Of a DNA stretch of 64,000 bases, positions 9,717 to 21,434 are shown in pieces. The notes below the pieces were generated by a model. The model made no database searches. It was not told where the DNA came from and saw only the letters and a program-made list of their open reading frames with translations. The stretch is taken from contig NC_081408.1 of the NCBI RefSeq assembly GCF_030272615.1, positions 200,222,341 through 200,286,340 of the forward strand, in the 5' to 3' direction. The translations under genes were made by a program, and so were the position numbers. Source of the stretch: Cryptomeria japonica (lineage: Eukaryota > Streptophyta > Pinopsida > Cupressales > Cupressaceae). Positions within the stretch are counted from its first letter, which is position 1, and every line of letters starts with the position of its first letter.

Positions 9717-10019
9717 ATCAAGTGGTAAAGCATGTTGATCTAGTGGACTTTATATCTCTCATGAAGTATTACTTGCTTATGCATATGGGTGAAGTGGAAA
9801 CAAGTTATTAGGTTTTGTGAAGATCTAAGTGTTATCGATTTATGTGTTTCATAGTCTCACTGTGTTTTATCGGTAGTGCCCTGTCTTAGATCGGTGACTC
9901 TATTTACCAGTTAGTGCAGTATTTACAGTCAAAGTGGCTTAAGGAAGTTTTTGTCTATACTGATTCACCCCCCTCCTCTCAGTATCTGTTGAGTACTTAC
10001 TATTCATCATTATTCATCA
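9717..10019 (+). mobile_element. Truncated 5' LTR of Copia 1
   Basis: The 303 bp from TCAAGTGGTAAAG to ATTCATCA match the end of the 3' LTR (23479-23780) closely across the whole length, including the C-rich CTCTCAGTATCTG segment. The first ~1.2 kb of the LTR are missing. Confidence 0.85.
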
Positions 10020-10021
10020 AT

Positions 10022-10033
10022 TGGTATTAGAGC
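10022..10033 (+). promoter_or_regulatory. Primer binding site of Copia 1
   Basis: TGGTATTAGAGC lies two bases after the LTR end. It matches the standard initiator-Met tRNA primer site TGGTATCAGAGC with one C-to-T change. Confidence 0.85.
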
Positions 10034-10090
10034 ATCCTCCAGGTCCTCTATGTTGTAAGCTTAACCGCTTGAGGAAAAGATCCCATTCTA

Positions 10091-13000
10091 ATGATGAATA
10101 GGGAAGGTCCTAAGTTCAATAGAGATAACTTTAAGATATGGAAGGCCAAAATGAAGATATACATTAAAAGAACGGGTACTCAACACTAGAGCTATGTTGA
10201 GAATACTTATGTTGTCCCTACTGGTACTCTCACCGATGATCAAAGAAGAGAAATTCAGGAGAATGGGCAAGTAATGGAAGTTCTTATCAGCAGCCTATCT
10301 GATGTTGAGTTTATAGATGTTCAGGAAAAAGATAATCCCAATGATGTATGGGATACTCTAGAGTCTATCTATGGAAGTGATGAGCATGTGAAGCAAGCTA
10401 AGGAAGGAAGCCTTAGAAGAAAGTTTTAAGACATGTGGATGGTTGAAGGAGAGACCATTCAATAATATGGGATAAGGATTAAAACTATTGTTGGAGACAT
10501 CAAGAGTGTAGGAGGTACAATGGATGATTCCACCATTGTTAGAAAAGTTTTGAGAACCTTATTACTAGTCTATGCAATAAGGGTTGCTGCTATTCAGGAG
10601 TTGAGATCTATTGACAAGACAAAGGTGTCCCTAGATTCTACCATTGCTAAGTTGACTGCATATGAACTAAACAGTTATGATGGTAGTGTTTAGAAGATTG
10701 ATTCAACCTTTAAAGCATCTGCTACACTATCCAAAAAGGGTAAAGAAGCTAGTACCAACTGTGAACCTAGACAAAGCAGAGATATGGATGATGAGGAGAT
10801 CCTGATGGAATTTGAAGCTCTTTTGGCCAAGAGACTTTCTAAGGAAACTAGAAAATACAGAGGTAAGCTCCCTTTGAAATGATTTTCTTGCAATAGGATA
10901 GGACGCTTTGCTATAAACTATGCTAATGGTGATAATAAGGACAAATCAGATCGGTTCAAAAAGTTCAAAGGAGGAAATAGGAGAAATTGTCTTGTTACAG
11001 TTGATGAAGGTGTCACTGATGATGAATCAGAAGATGAAGAAAGCGAAGACATAGTATTTGTAGCTGTTAAGGAAGATGTGTCAGAAAAGAAGGCTCTTGT
11101 CTCCCACTTTGATAATTTCAATGAGTGGATTATTGATAGTGGATGTTCTCACCACATGACTAGTGATTAGAGAAAGTTTCTATCTCTGGAAGAGTATGAT
11201 AGAGGTGTAGTCCGATTTGGTAATGATGCACCTTGTATGGTAAAAGGAAAAGGGTCCATCTCTTTAAATAGAAAAAGAAGTGCTGATAATGTGTATTGGG
11301 TAGAAGGTCTCAGGCATAACCTTTTGAGTGTTTCTCAACTGAATGATAATGGACTCACTCTGGAATTCAAATATGGAGTATGCAAAATCAAGGGAAAGAG
11401 TGGTGAATTAGTGGCCATTGGTATGCAGACCAAAGGTAACTTATTTCACTTGAATGCAACTATCAGTCATTGTCTAATGGCTAAGTATGATGACAGTTGG
11501 ATATGGCATAAGAGACTTTGCCATGTAAATTTTAATAACATTGTGAAGGCCAATAAGATCAAGGCAGTTAGGGGATTGGCTGTGCTGAACAAACTAGAGA
11601 ATCCTTTGTGCAGAGAATGTCATCTGGGGAAAATGTCTTCCTCAACCTTCAAAGGTAAATCTTTCATAGCAGCTAATTTACTTGATCTTGTGCATACTGA
11701 TTTGTGTGGTCCTATGAAAATTAGGAGTATTTAGGGAGATAGGTACTTTATGATTTTTACTAATTATTGCTCAAGAATGATGTGGGTCACATTATTGAAA
11801 GACAAGTCTAAAGATTTTGGAATGTTTAAAGCCTTCTAAGAACTTGCTGAAAAAGAAAGTGGTAAGAGAATCAAATGCCTTAGAACTGACCAAGGAGGTG
11901 AGTTCACTTCTAGTGAGTTCAATAAGTATTATGAATAAAATGGCATCAAGAGGTAATTTTCTACCCCCTAGACTCCACAACAGAATGGCCTAGAAAAAAG
12001 AAACAACCAAACTGTAGTTGAAGTAGCCAGAACAATTCTAATTTAAGGGAACGTTGCTCACACCTTTTGGAGAGAAGCAGTGAGCACTGCAGTCTACACT
12101 ATGAACCAGGTACTCATCAAGAAAGGTAAGGATAAAACACCTTATGAGTATTGGACCGGTAAGACTCTTGTAGTAAGCAAATTTAGAGTGTTTGGTAGCA
12201 AATGTTATATCAAGAGGAGTGAATACCAGAGCATGTTTGATGCAAAATGTGGTGAGGGAATATTCCTAGGATATTCTACCAAGAGCAAAGCTCTCAAGTG
12301 TTTTAACAATAGGACTTAGAGAATAATTGAAAGTATCAATGTTAGAGTTGATGAAACCTCTGAGAAACTTGAAGAAACTGACAGTGAGCAAGTGGTAGAT
12401 GAACCGGTTGTAACCTTCTAGGAACTAATTGCAAAATAGCCTAGTACTAGTAACAGTGCTCCTACATTGGTAGATGTTGGTGCTAATGAAGATGAGGATT
12501 AAGAGGAAAAGAAAGAGGAAATAGTTAAGATCATTCCTAGGTATGTAAAGCTGAATCATAATCCAAAGCAGATCATAGGAGATAAGGATACATGAATTCT
12601 TACAAGAAGAAAGGTCAGAGAAAATTCTTGCATGATCTCTAAATTTGATCCTAAAACATTTAAAGAGGCACATAAAGATGAAGACTAGATCAAGGCTATG
12701 GAAGAGTAACTTGACCAAATAGAAAAGAATGGTACAGGGTCTTTGGTACCCATACCTGAGCACAAAAATGTTCTTGGCACCAAATGGGTTTTCAGAAACA
12801 ACCTAAATGAAGATGGCACAGTGGTAAGAAACAAAGCCAGATAGGTATGTAAGAGATATGCTCAAGAAGGAGAAGACTATGGAGAAACTTTTGCTCTAGT
12901 AGCTAGATTGGAAGGTGTTTGAATGCTTCTTGCATATACAGCCTTCAATGGATTCAAAGTGTATCAGATGGATGTAAAATCTGCATTCCTGAATGGAATA

Positions 13001-14179
13001 TTTGAAGAGGAAGTATATATAGTGCAACCAGATGGGTTTTCCCTATTAGAAGACAATGATATGGTGTGTAGGCAACATAAAGCCTTGTATGGATTAAAGC
13101 AGGCACCTAGAGAATGGTATGAATGCTTACACTCCCATCTTGTGAAGATTGGATTTGAAAGAACAAGTGAAGATAGCAATATCTATCTAAAGTCAGAAGG
13201 AAATCAAATTCTTATGTGTGAAGTATTTGTTGATGACATACTTTTTGGTGGAGATGACAAGATGAGTCATGATTTTGTAGATGAGATAAAGAAGGAATTT
13301 GAGATGTCACTAATCAGAGAGATTAAGTTCTTCATTGGACTACAAATACAACAAATGAAAGATGGTATCTTTATCACTCAGTCTAAGTATGCCAAAGAGG
13401 TGTTGAAGACCTTTGGCATGGAAGACAACAAACTGGTTGGTACACCGATGGTGACCAGTTGTAAATTGTCGCAATAAGATGACTCGGCGTTGGTGAATGA
13501 GAAGGAATACCGATCAATGATTGGTAAGTTGCACTATGTAGTACATAGCACAGCAGACATTGCACATGTAGTGGGCATTGCTACATGTTTCCAGAAAAGT
13601 CCAAGAGAATCCCAGTTGGTAGCAGTCAAGCGGATTCTTAGATATCTGAAGGGAAGAGTAGACTATGGATTGCGGTATCCATACAGTAATGATTTCAACC
13701 TCAAAGTGTTTACAGATATCAATTGGGATAGTAATTTGGATGACCAGAAGAGAACAACCAGTGGTGCATTCTTCCTTGGTGGTAGACTAGTCTCATGGAT
13801 GAGTAAGAAGCAGAGTTGTATCTCTCAGTCTACAACAGAAGCAAAATATGTAGCAACATTTATGAACTGGACTCAGATAATTTGGATGTAGCATGCACTA
13901 AGTGGTTTCAAAGTCCCTGTATCTGAACTAGGGAGTATATTTTGTGATAACACAAGTACAATTAATATTTCCAATAATATGGTATTGCATGCTAGAACCA
14001 AGCACTTCGAGCTCAAGTATCATTTCTTGAGGGAGAAAGTTCAAAACAAAGAGGTTGTCTTGGAACATATTTCCAGTAAGGAGCGGTTAGCAGACATATT
14101 GACCAAGCCTCTACTGAAGGCTACATTTACCTATTTAAGAGGTGAATTATGGGTGTTGCCCCTTCAAGAGGTGAAATAA
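10091..14179 (+). pseudogene. Copia 1 gag-pol polyprotein (Sirevirus-like Ty1/copia)
   Basis: A single frame of 1,363 codons runs from ATG (MMNREGPKFNRD) to TAA with no net frameshift but about 23 internal stops. Gag covers residues 1-~330 with a damaged zinc knuckle (FSCNRIGRF). The protease has WIIDSGCSHHM (DSG kept). Integrase has WHKRLCHVNF and LCRECHLGKM of the zinc-binding domain, then the core with TDQGGEF. RT has YQMDVKSAFLNG, LKQAP and FVDDILFGGDD. RNase H ends with the AKYVA and RTKHFELKYH segments. Stops are mostly TAG/TAA where Gln or Trp is expected, fitting C-to-T or G-to-A decay. The order gag-PR-IN-RT-RNase H is diagnostic of copia. The element is dead. Confidence 0.9.
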
Positions 14180-14381
14180 AGGTATGTGCTCCACTTCAGT
14201 TAGGTATTGCATAGTCAATTCTTTTCAGAATTGGTGTGTTGAAGGATGCTACTCCTCAGGAGGAGTAGCATAGTGGAACATGGATGTCTGTGCCTCCACT
14301 TTGGCATTTTTGTCAATGGGGGAGAAGATGTAAAGTGGAAAGATATCTTTGTATATTGCCATAAATGCCAAAGGAAGAGAT
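14180..14381 (+). other. Copia 1 post-pol spacer with polypurine tracts
   Basis: After the stop come CTCAGGAGGAGTAG (about 14255), AATGGGGGAGAAG (about 14317) and GCCAAAGGAAGAGAT directly before the LTR start TGTTGGCATATG at 14382. Repeated purine tracts between pol and the 3' LTR are a known Sirevirus feature; these are partly mutated. Confidence 0.7.
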
Positions 14382-14723
14382 TGTTGGCATATGTCCAGAG
14401 TGTGATGACATGATGATATTGTATGTTGTCATTGATGTCAATATGCTAAAGTATGAATAGGTATATTAAAGTAAGAAAACTAGCAAGAGAACCGCTATGA
14501 TGATGTGAACCAGTATATGTGAAAAAGTGAAGTGGTATGTTGGTTCAAGTGAAGTGGTATTTTGGAATGTGAACCGGTATATGAAAATTTTTGTATCGGG
14601 GTTTCATTCGGTATGATTACCAGTTGGTAGTCTCAGCTTTAGGGTTTTTGGTTGATGCATTTAAAGTCTATGTGATTCAACCGACGACATCCTGTGATGG
14701 GGTAGAATTGAAATGAGGATCAG
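14382..14723 (+). mobile_element. 3' LTR of Copia 1, first segment
   Basis: It starts TGTTGGCATATGTCC after the polypurine tract and is interrupted after ATCAG (14719-14723) by Copia 2. The LTR resumes at 21370 with the duplicated ATCAG, is interrupted again at 21435, and ends at 23780. Joined, it would be about 1.5 kb. Confidence 0.8.
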
Positions 14724-15785
14724 TGTTGGTATTTTGGTATGGTTTTGTCATTGATGTCAACACCTACTAAACACTTATTAACTCTGGCACTTTAGAGAAT
14801 CAACAACATTCACCAGCAAGCAAGTGACTTATGCATAGTCATCGGTATTTGGTACACCAGTAGGATATAATGTTCACCGACACTTAGAATAGCATGGTAA
14901 ACACCTGGTTATGTCGAAGACATCATTTGGACACTTTGTCTTGGAGTTTTAGTCATTGGCATATTTAATATTTACATATTTGCTATTACCGGCAAATAGG
15001 TCTAGGATATACACCGACAGGTTTATCTTTTCTAGATCAGCACGATATGCTATGGAGATGTGTTATTATTGTTATAAATGCATCAAGCTGCTATGTTGAA
15101 TTGGTTATTGCATCGAACATTGTTTTATTTATAAATTGATTTTATTGTAATATCCTTTAGAGTCGACCTACTAAAATTGGTCTTAGGTTATGATATAAAA
15201 GTAAGATCTTATTTGTAAGATTGGATGTGGAATGTGAAAAAAGAATTGTGTGAAGGTATATTCGAGAGTAAACAGAGCTATACATGCATATATCATTTGA
15301 AGGTTGAAGGAGGGTTTTGTGAAGATAATCATAACTACATTAGTACTAAATCCAACATAGAAAGATGCTAATTTAAGTAGTACATTCATATTGGATTTAA
15401 CCATCCAATTATAGTCAGTGTGACTCCTATTTGTGTTTGAGCAGTGAGCTCTAGGTGCTTGGTCTTTCTGTATGTGCAGACCCCATTTGTATACACATAC
15501 TATCTGCAGTAGTATCATCTGATTGTGGGTAAGGTTTCCCACCATGGTTTTTCCCCTTAAAGGGTTTCCACGTACAAATATTGGTATTATGTGTTGTGGA
15601 TGACTTTGTCTTTTTGTTTCATGCATTAATCTTTGCTAGTATTACAATTAACTGATAAAACTGTCTACCCGTATAAAAGACTGGTATACTGGTATTAATC
15701 ATTAAAGTTGTTAAATTTGTTTTTGGTTTGAATTTATTAGACAACTAATTTAGCCCCCCCTCTCAGTTGTTTGCAGGACCTAACA
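14724..15785 (+). repeat. Copia 2 5' LTR
   Basis: Bounded by TSD ATCAG on the left and primer site TGGTATCAGAGC two bases to the right. It ends with a C-rich run plus CTCTCAGTTG. It would carry promoter and polyadenylation signals; none is assigned with confidence. Confidence 0.92.
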
Positions 15786-15787
15786 AT

Positions 15788-15799
15788 TGGTATCAGAGC
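15788..15799 (+). promoter_or_regulatory. Primer binding site of Copia 2
   Basis: TGGTATCAGAGC, a perfect match to the site complementary to initiator-Met tRNA, two bases after the LTR end. Confidence 0.95.
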
Positions 15800-15839
15800 C
15801 TACTTCTCTTTTTGTAGAAGTTTAACAGCTTGAGATCCA

Positions 15840-18800
15840 GTGTCTACTAACTATTTTAGGAAGGACAATCATAAACTTGATGGAACCAACTATGGCATAT
15901 GGAAGATCAGAATGGAGACACATTTAAATTGTATTGGAAAGTACATCTGGGATGTTACAAAGAATGGCTATACTGCTCCTACTCCTGGTCAGCCTAATCC
16001 ACCTACCTTAGGAAAAGAGGAGGAAAATAATTGCAAAGCTAGAGAAGCACTTTTGAGCGCATTAACAGATCAACAAATCATGGGATTATCAGATAGATCA
16101 ATAGCTAAAGCTATTTGGGATCATTTGGAAACACTGGATGAAGGAGATTCTATAGTCAAAATTGCAAAACTTGAAAGCTTCTGGGTCAAGTATGAAAATC
16201 TAAAAATTGAAGAAGATGAAAGGATTTTTGCTTTTATGGAAAGAGTAAATGAAATTGTTTTGGATATTAAATGTTGTGGAGGAACCTTAAGTGAAGATGA
16301 AATTGTTTCAAAAGTTTTAAGAGGATTTCCACCATCATATAAAATGAAGGTTACTACTATAAATGAGTTAAGAACAATGCCTAATACATCAGTAACTAGG
16401 GATACATTGATTAGAACACTTTCATCTTTTGAAATTGAGGAATTTGGTCATGTTGCTACTATAAAGACAGATTTATCTTTTAAAGCATCAACATCATTTG
16501 CACCATCATTTGACAAGTCTGATTGGAAAGCCTTTTATGCAAGAGAACCTAATGAAAGCAGGAGAGAAAATGAAGAACTTGAAGCACTATTTGTAGGAAA
16601 AATGCCTAAAGGTCCAGTTGGAAGTAAGTATGAAGGTAAAGAACCCTTTAAATGTCTCAACTATAATAAGATTGGTTGTATGGCTTCTAGATGCCCTAAT
16701 AGACATGCTATACTAAAAGAAGAAGCTAGGAGAACATACAAGCCTAACCCTAAATATAAGAGATATAGACTTAAAAAGAATAAAGATAAATCTTGTTATC
16801 TTGCCGATGAAGGAGTGACTGATGATTCTGATGAAGATCCGACAGACAATGGATGGGTTTTTGTTGCTATAATAGAAGATCAACCAACAACTATTGTTCA
16901 ACCGATAGAGCAGGCCCTGGCAGCTAAAGTTGAAGTTAAGGATGAATGGATCATTGATTCATGATGCTCACATCATATGAATGGTGATAAAAGAAAATTC
17001 TTGAACTTTCAAGAATATAATGGAAGCTTAGTGAGATTTGGAGCTGATAAAGCTTGTTTGATCAAAGGTAAAGGTACAATATCTCTTGATGGTAAGCATA
17101 ATACTAACAATGCTTACTATGTTGAAGGTTTAAAGCATAATCTTTTGAGTGTTTGTCAATTAGTTGAGAAAGGATTTCAGCTACAATTCAAAAATGGAAA
17201 ATGCAAAATCATGAATAGAACATTTGGAAATTGCAACTGGTGATAAAACTAGAGGTAATATCTTTCATTTGAACAACAGTGAAAAGACATGCTTGATTGC
17301 TCATATTGATGAAAGTTGGCTATGGCATAAAACACTCTGTCATGTAAATTTTGATTGCATGGTAAAAATCAGTACTACTTAGGTAGTTAGAGATTTACCT
17401 AAAATTGTCAAGCCTCACAATACAGTATGTAAGAAATGTCAATTTGGAAAACAAGTTAGAGCTACTTTTAAAAGTATTCCAGAAAAATCAAATAATGCTC
17501 TTGACTTAATTCATATTGATTTATGTGGCCCAACTAGAACTAGAAGTTTGCAAGGTGATAGATATTTCTTTCTAATCACTGATGACTACTCTAGAATGTG
17601 TCGGGTTACTTTTCTCAGAGAAAAATCAGAAGCACTTGGAAAGTTCAAACTATTCAAAGCAATGGTAGAGAATGAAACCGGTAAGAAAATAAAATGTCTG
17701 AGATTAGATCAAGGAGTAGAATTTACATCTAAGGAATTTAATGCATTCTGTGAAGTGAATGGAATTAGAAGACAACTATCAGCACCCCAAACACTACAAC
17801 AGAATGGAGTCATTGAGAGGAAAAACATAACTATCTTGGATGCAGCAAGAAGTATGTTATCTGAAGCAAATCTACCACATGTGTATTGGAGAGAGGCAGT
17901 AAGTACAATGGTCTATACATTCAACAAAAGTCACATCAAAGGTGAAACCAGTAAGACCTCTCATGAACTATGGTTTGGTATTACTCCTACTCTTAAATAT
18001 TTTAGAATATTTGGAAGTAAATGGTATATTAGAAGGGATGAGTATATTGGCAAATTTGATTCTAGAAGTGATGAAGGAATATTTCTTGGTTATTCATCTA
18101 AGAGCAAGGCATATAGATATTTTAAAAAAAGATTACAGAAAATTATTGAGAGTACAAATGTGAAGATTGATTAACAATTCAGAGGAACTTCAAGGTATAT
18201 AGACTTTGAACTGACAACAGAGACTCTAACGAATGAACCTACATTGAACCTACCAATATGAAATGAAGATTCAGTTACATCGGTATCATCTGAAAATTCC
18301 ATAGTAACTAAGGAACAACAACAAAAGAAGACACCCTGGTATGTAAGACTGAATCACTTTGAAGATCAGATAATTGGGAACAAGTATAAAGGAGTTATGA
18401 CAAGAGAAAGACTGGCAAATGAAGAGGTATGTCTTATTTCTCAAATTGAACCATCATCAATTAATGAGGCATGAGAAGATAAACACTGGATTAAATCTAT
18501 GGAAGAGGAAATAGAACAAATTGAGAAAAAACAACACTTGGATATTAGTTCCCCTGCCTAAGGACAAAAATGTGATTGGAACAAAGTGGGTATTCAGAAA
18601 AAAACTTAATGAAGATGGTAAGGTAATCAGAAATAAAGCAAGACTGGTGTGTAAGGGATATTCTCAGAAAGAAGGAATTGATTATAATGAAACCTTTGCA
18701 CTGGTAGCTAGAATTGAGGCAGTCAGATTATTTTTGGCTTTTATAGGACACAAGAACTACAAAGTATATCAAATGGATATTAAATGTGCATTTCTAAATG

Positions 18801-19985
18801 GAGATCTTGAAGAAGAAGTTTACATTGAACAACCTGATGGATTTTCTTTGCCAGATAACAAATATATGGTCTGCAAGTTAAGGAAAGCTTTGTATGGGTT
18901 GAAGCAAGCTCCAAGAGCTTGGTATGCAAGATTGGATAAGTATCTTTTAAAGATTGGTTTTTCTAAAGGTAATGTTGACAACAACTTATATTATAAAGTG
19001 AAAAATGATGACATCTTGATTATATAAGTTTTTGTTGATGATATAATATTTGGATGAGAAGATGGACTATGTAAAGACTTTTCTATTGAAATGCAACAAG
19101 AATTTGAAATGTCTATGATTGGAGAAATAATTTTTTTTTTTAGGATTGCACATTTCATAGACTGATAAAGGTATATTATTGAGTCAATCCAAGTACTTGA
19201 AGGAGTTATTAAAGAAATTTGGGATGGAGAACTCTAAACCGGTAAGCACACCTATGACTACAAATGACAAATTATCACTAAGGGATGAATCTACACCTGT
19301 TAATCCCACTAGGTACAAATCTATAATAGGAGGTTTACTATATTTGACACAAACAAGACCTGATATCATGAATGTAGTATGTATTGTTTCAAGATTTTAG
19401 AGTAATCCTAGAGAAAATCATGAATCGGCAGTAAAAAGGATTTTCCAGTACCTACAAGGCACTACAAATCTTGGATTATGGTATCCTATAGATGAAAACT
19501 TTGAATTATGTGCATACATAGATGCAAATTGGGCAGGAGATGTGGATGATAGAAAAAAAACCACCGGCGGAGCATTTTTTCTTGGAAGTAGATTAATTTT
19601 TTGGTTGAGTAAGAAACAAAGTTGTACATCTTTATCAACAACTAAATCAGAATATGTTGTAGCAACAACTAACTATACACAGGTACTATGGCTTAAGCAA
19701 ATGTTGAAAGACATAAAGGTAAAATGCAAGGAACCTATTATTATCTATTGTAATAACACTGCAGTAATTGATATATCTAAGAATCCAGTATTACATTCTA
19801 AAACCAAACATGCTTCTATCAAACTGAATTTTCTAAGGGAAAATGTTGAAGCAAAAGAAATTAAAATGGTTTATGTGAATACTAAAGAGTAGATTGTAGA
19901 TATTTTTACTAAACCTCTGCCTAAGGAGACTTTTGAATATCTCAGAGATCAGCTTGGGGTCATACCCCCACTGGTAGAAACTTAG
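15840..19985 (+). pseudogene. Copia 2 gag-pol polyprotein
   Basis: Gag starts at GTG (15840, STNYFRKDNHK), where related Copia 4 has ATG, so the start codon looks mutated. Gag is open for 374 codons, with LDGTNYGIWKIRMETHLN near the N-terminus and a damaged zinc knuckle (FKCLNYNKIGCM). The protease DSG is broken by a stop (IIDS-stop-CSHHM). Integrase (17240-18175) keeps QQNGVIERKN with the catalytic Glu, but the expected Gly of the DQGG motif is Val. RT keeps [21 protein letters not shown] and FVDDIIFG. RNase H follows to the stop at 19985. Frame changes between 17243 and 17548, near 18175-18521, and near 19030-19180 (a poly-T run), plus many stops, make it inactive. Confidence 0.92.
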
Positions 19986-20063
19986 ATAGTTGATGATAGT
20001 CATCAACTGGTGGAAATAACAGAGAAATCTTTTACTCCGGCTTTGATGAGAAAGCTACTTCTC

Positions 20064-20311
20064 AGGGGGAGTAGTTGGTATAGTGATTTGGTTGGTATTT
20101 TGTATCTGAAAAATGGTCTTTATATTGCTTTGGCATTTGATGTTAAAGGGGGAGAGATTGGTTTGGAAAAACACAAGGAAAACTCATGTCATTCCCAGGG
20201 GGAGAGATTGTTACTTTGGGGAGATTATTGGTTTTTGGTATTTGGTATTTCTATTTTGGCAATTTGATGGTTTTTCCATCTTGTGTTGCCATCAATGCCA
20301 AAGGGGGAGAT
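20064..20311 (+). promoter_or_regulatory. Multiple polypurine tracts of Copia 2
   Basis: Four AGGGGGAG tracts occur between pol and the 3' LTR: 20064-20071, 20147-20154, 20197-20204 and 20300-20311 (AAAGGGGGAGAT, abutting the LTR). Only the last is the primer for the LTR at 20312. Clustered extra tracts are described for Sireviruses, so this supports that lineage. Confidence 0.8.
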
Positions 20312-21369
20312 TGTTGGTATTTTGGTATGGTTTTGTCATTAATGTCAACACCTACTAAACACTTATCAACTCTGGCACTTTGGAGAATCAACAACATTCA
20401 CTGGCAAGCAAGTGACTTATGCACAGTCACCAGTATCTGGTACAACGATAGGATATAATATTCACCAGCACTTTAAATACCATGGAAAACACCTGGTTAT
20501 GTTGAAGACATCATTTGGACACTTTGTCTTGGAGTTTTGGTCACTGGCATATTTCCTATTTTCATATTGGTTTTTACTGGAAAATAGGTCCAAGATATAC
20601 ACCGACAGGTTCATCTTTTCTAGATCAACACGACACACTATGGAAATGTCTTATTATTGTTGTAAATGCATCAAGCTGACATGCTGAATCAGTTATTGCA
20701 TCGGACATTGTTTTATTTGTAAATTGATTTTATTGTAATATCCTTTAGAGCCGACCTACTAAAATTGGTCTTAGGTTATAATATAAATGTAAGATCTGAT
20801 TTGTAAGATCGGATGTGGAATGCGAAAAAGAATTGTGGGAAGGTATATGCAAGAATAAGAAGAGCTATACACACATACATCATTTGAAGGTTGAAGGAGG
20901 TTTTGTGAAGACAATTAAAACTACACCGGTACTGAATCCAGCATAGAAAGATGCTAATTTGAGCAGTACATTCATATTGGATTTAAACATCCAATTTTAG
21001 TCAGTGTGACTCCTATTTGTGTTTGAGGAGTGAGCTATAGGTGCTTGGCCTTTTTGCATGTGCAGACCCCATTTGTATACACATACTATCTGCAGTAGTA
21101 TCATCTAATTGTGGGTAAGGTTTCCCACCATGCTTTTTCCCCTTACAGGGTTTCCACATACAAATATTGGTGTTATGTGTTCTGGATGACTTTGTCTTTT
21201 TGTTTCATGAATTAATCTTTACCAGTATTACAATTAACTGATAAAACTATATATCTGCATAAAAGACTAGTATACCAGTATTAATCATTAAAGTTGGTAA
21301 AGTTGTTTTTGGTTTAAATTTATTAGACAACTGATTCACCCCCCTCTCAGTTGTCTCCAGGACCTAACA
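20312..21369 (+). repeat. Copia 2 3' LTR
   Basis: TGTTGGTATTTTGG follows the polypurine tract; the LTR ends GACCTAACA and is followed by TSD ATCAG. It pairs with 14724-15785. Confidence 0.92.
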
Positions 21370-21374
21370 ATCAG

Positions 21375-21434
21375 ATCATGTTGCTACGTCAACCTTGTGC
21401 ATGTGAAGGATTTCCTTGAGGATCTTGCATGAAC
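21375..21434 (+). mobile_element. 3' LTR of Copia 1, middle segment
   Basis: Sixty bases between the right TSD of Copia 2 and the insertion point of the small element at 21435. It ends with TGAAC, which is duplicated at 22685-22689. Confidence 0.75.

Larger units (their letters stand above)
14724..21369 (+). mobile_element. Copia 2, complete Sirevirus-like element (6,646 bp)
   Basis: It has two LTRs (1,062 and 1,058 bp), both running TGTTGGTATTTTGG to GACCTAACA, and flanking TSD ATCAG at 14719-14723 and 21370-21374. A primer site is at 15788, gag-pol follows, and a polypurine tract abuts the 3' LTR. By eye the first ~290 bp of the LTRs differ at roughly 8-9% of sites, so the insertion is old. 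It sits inside the 3' LTR of Copia 1. Confidence 0.95.
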
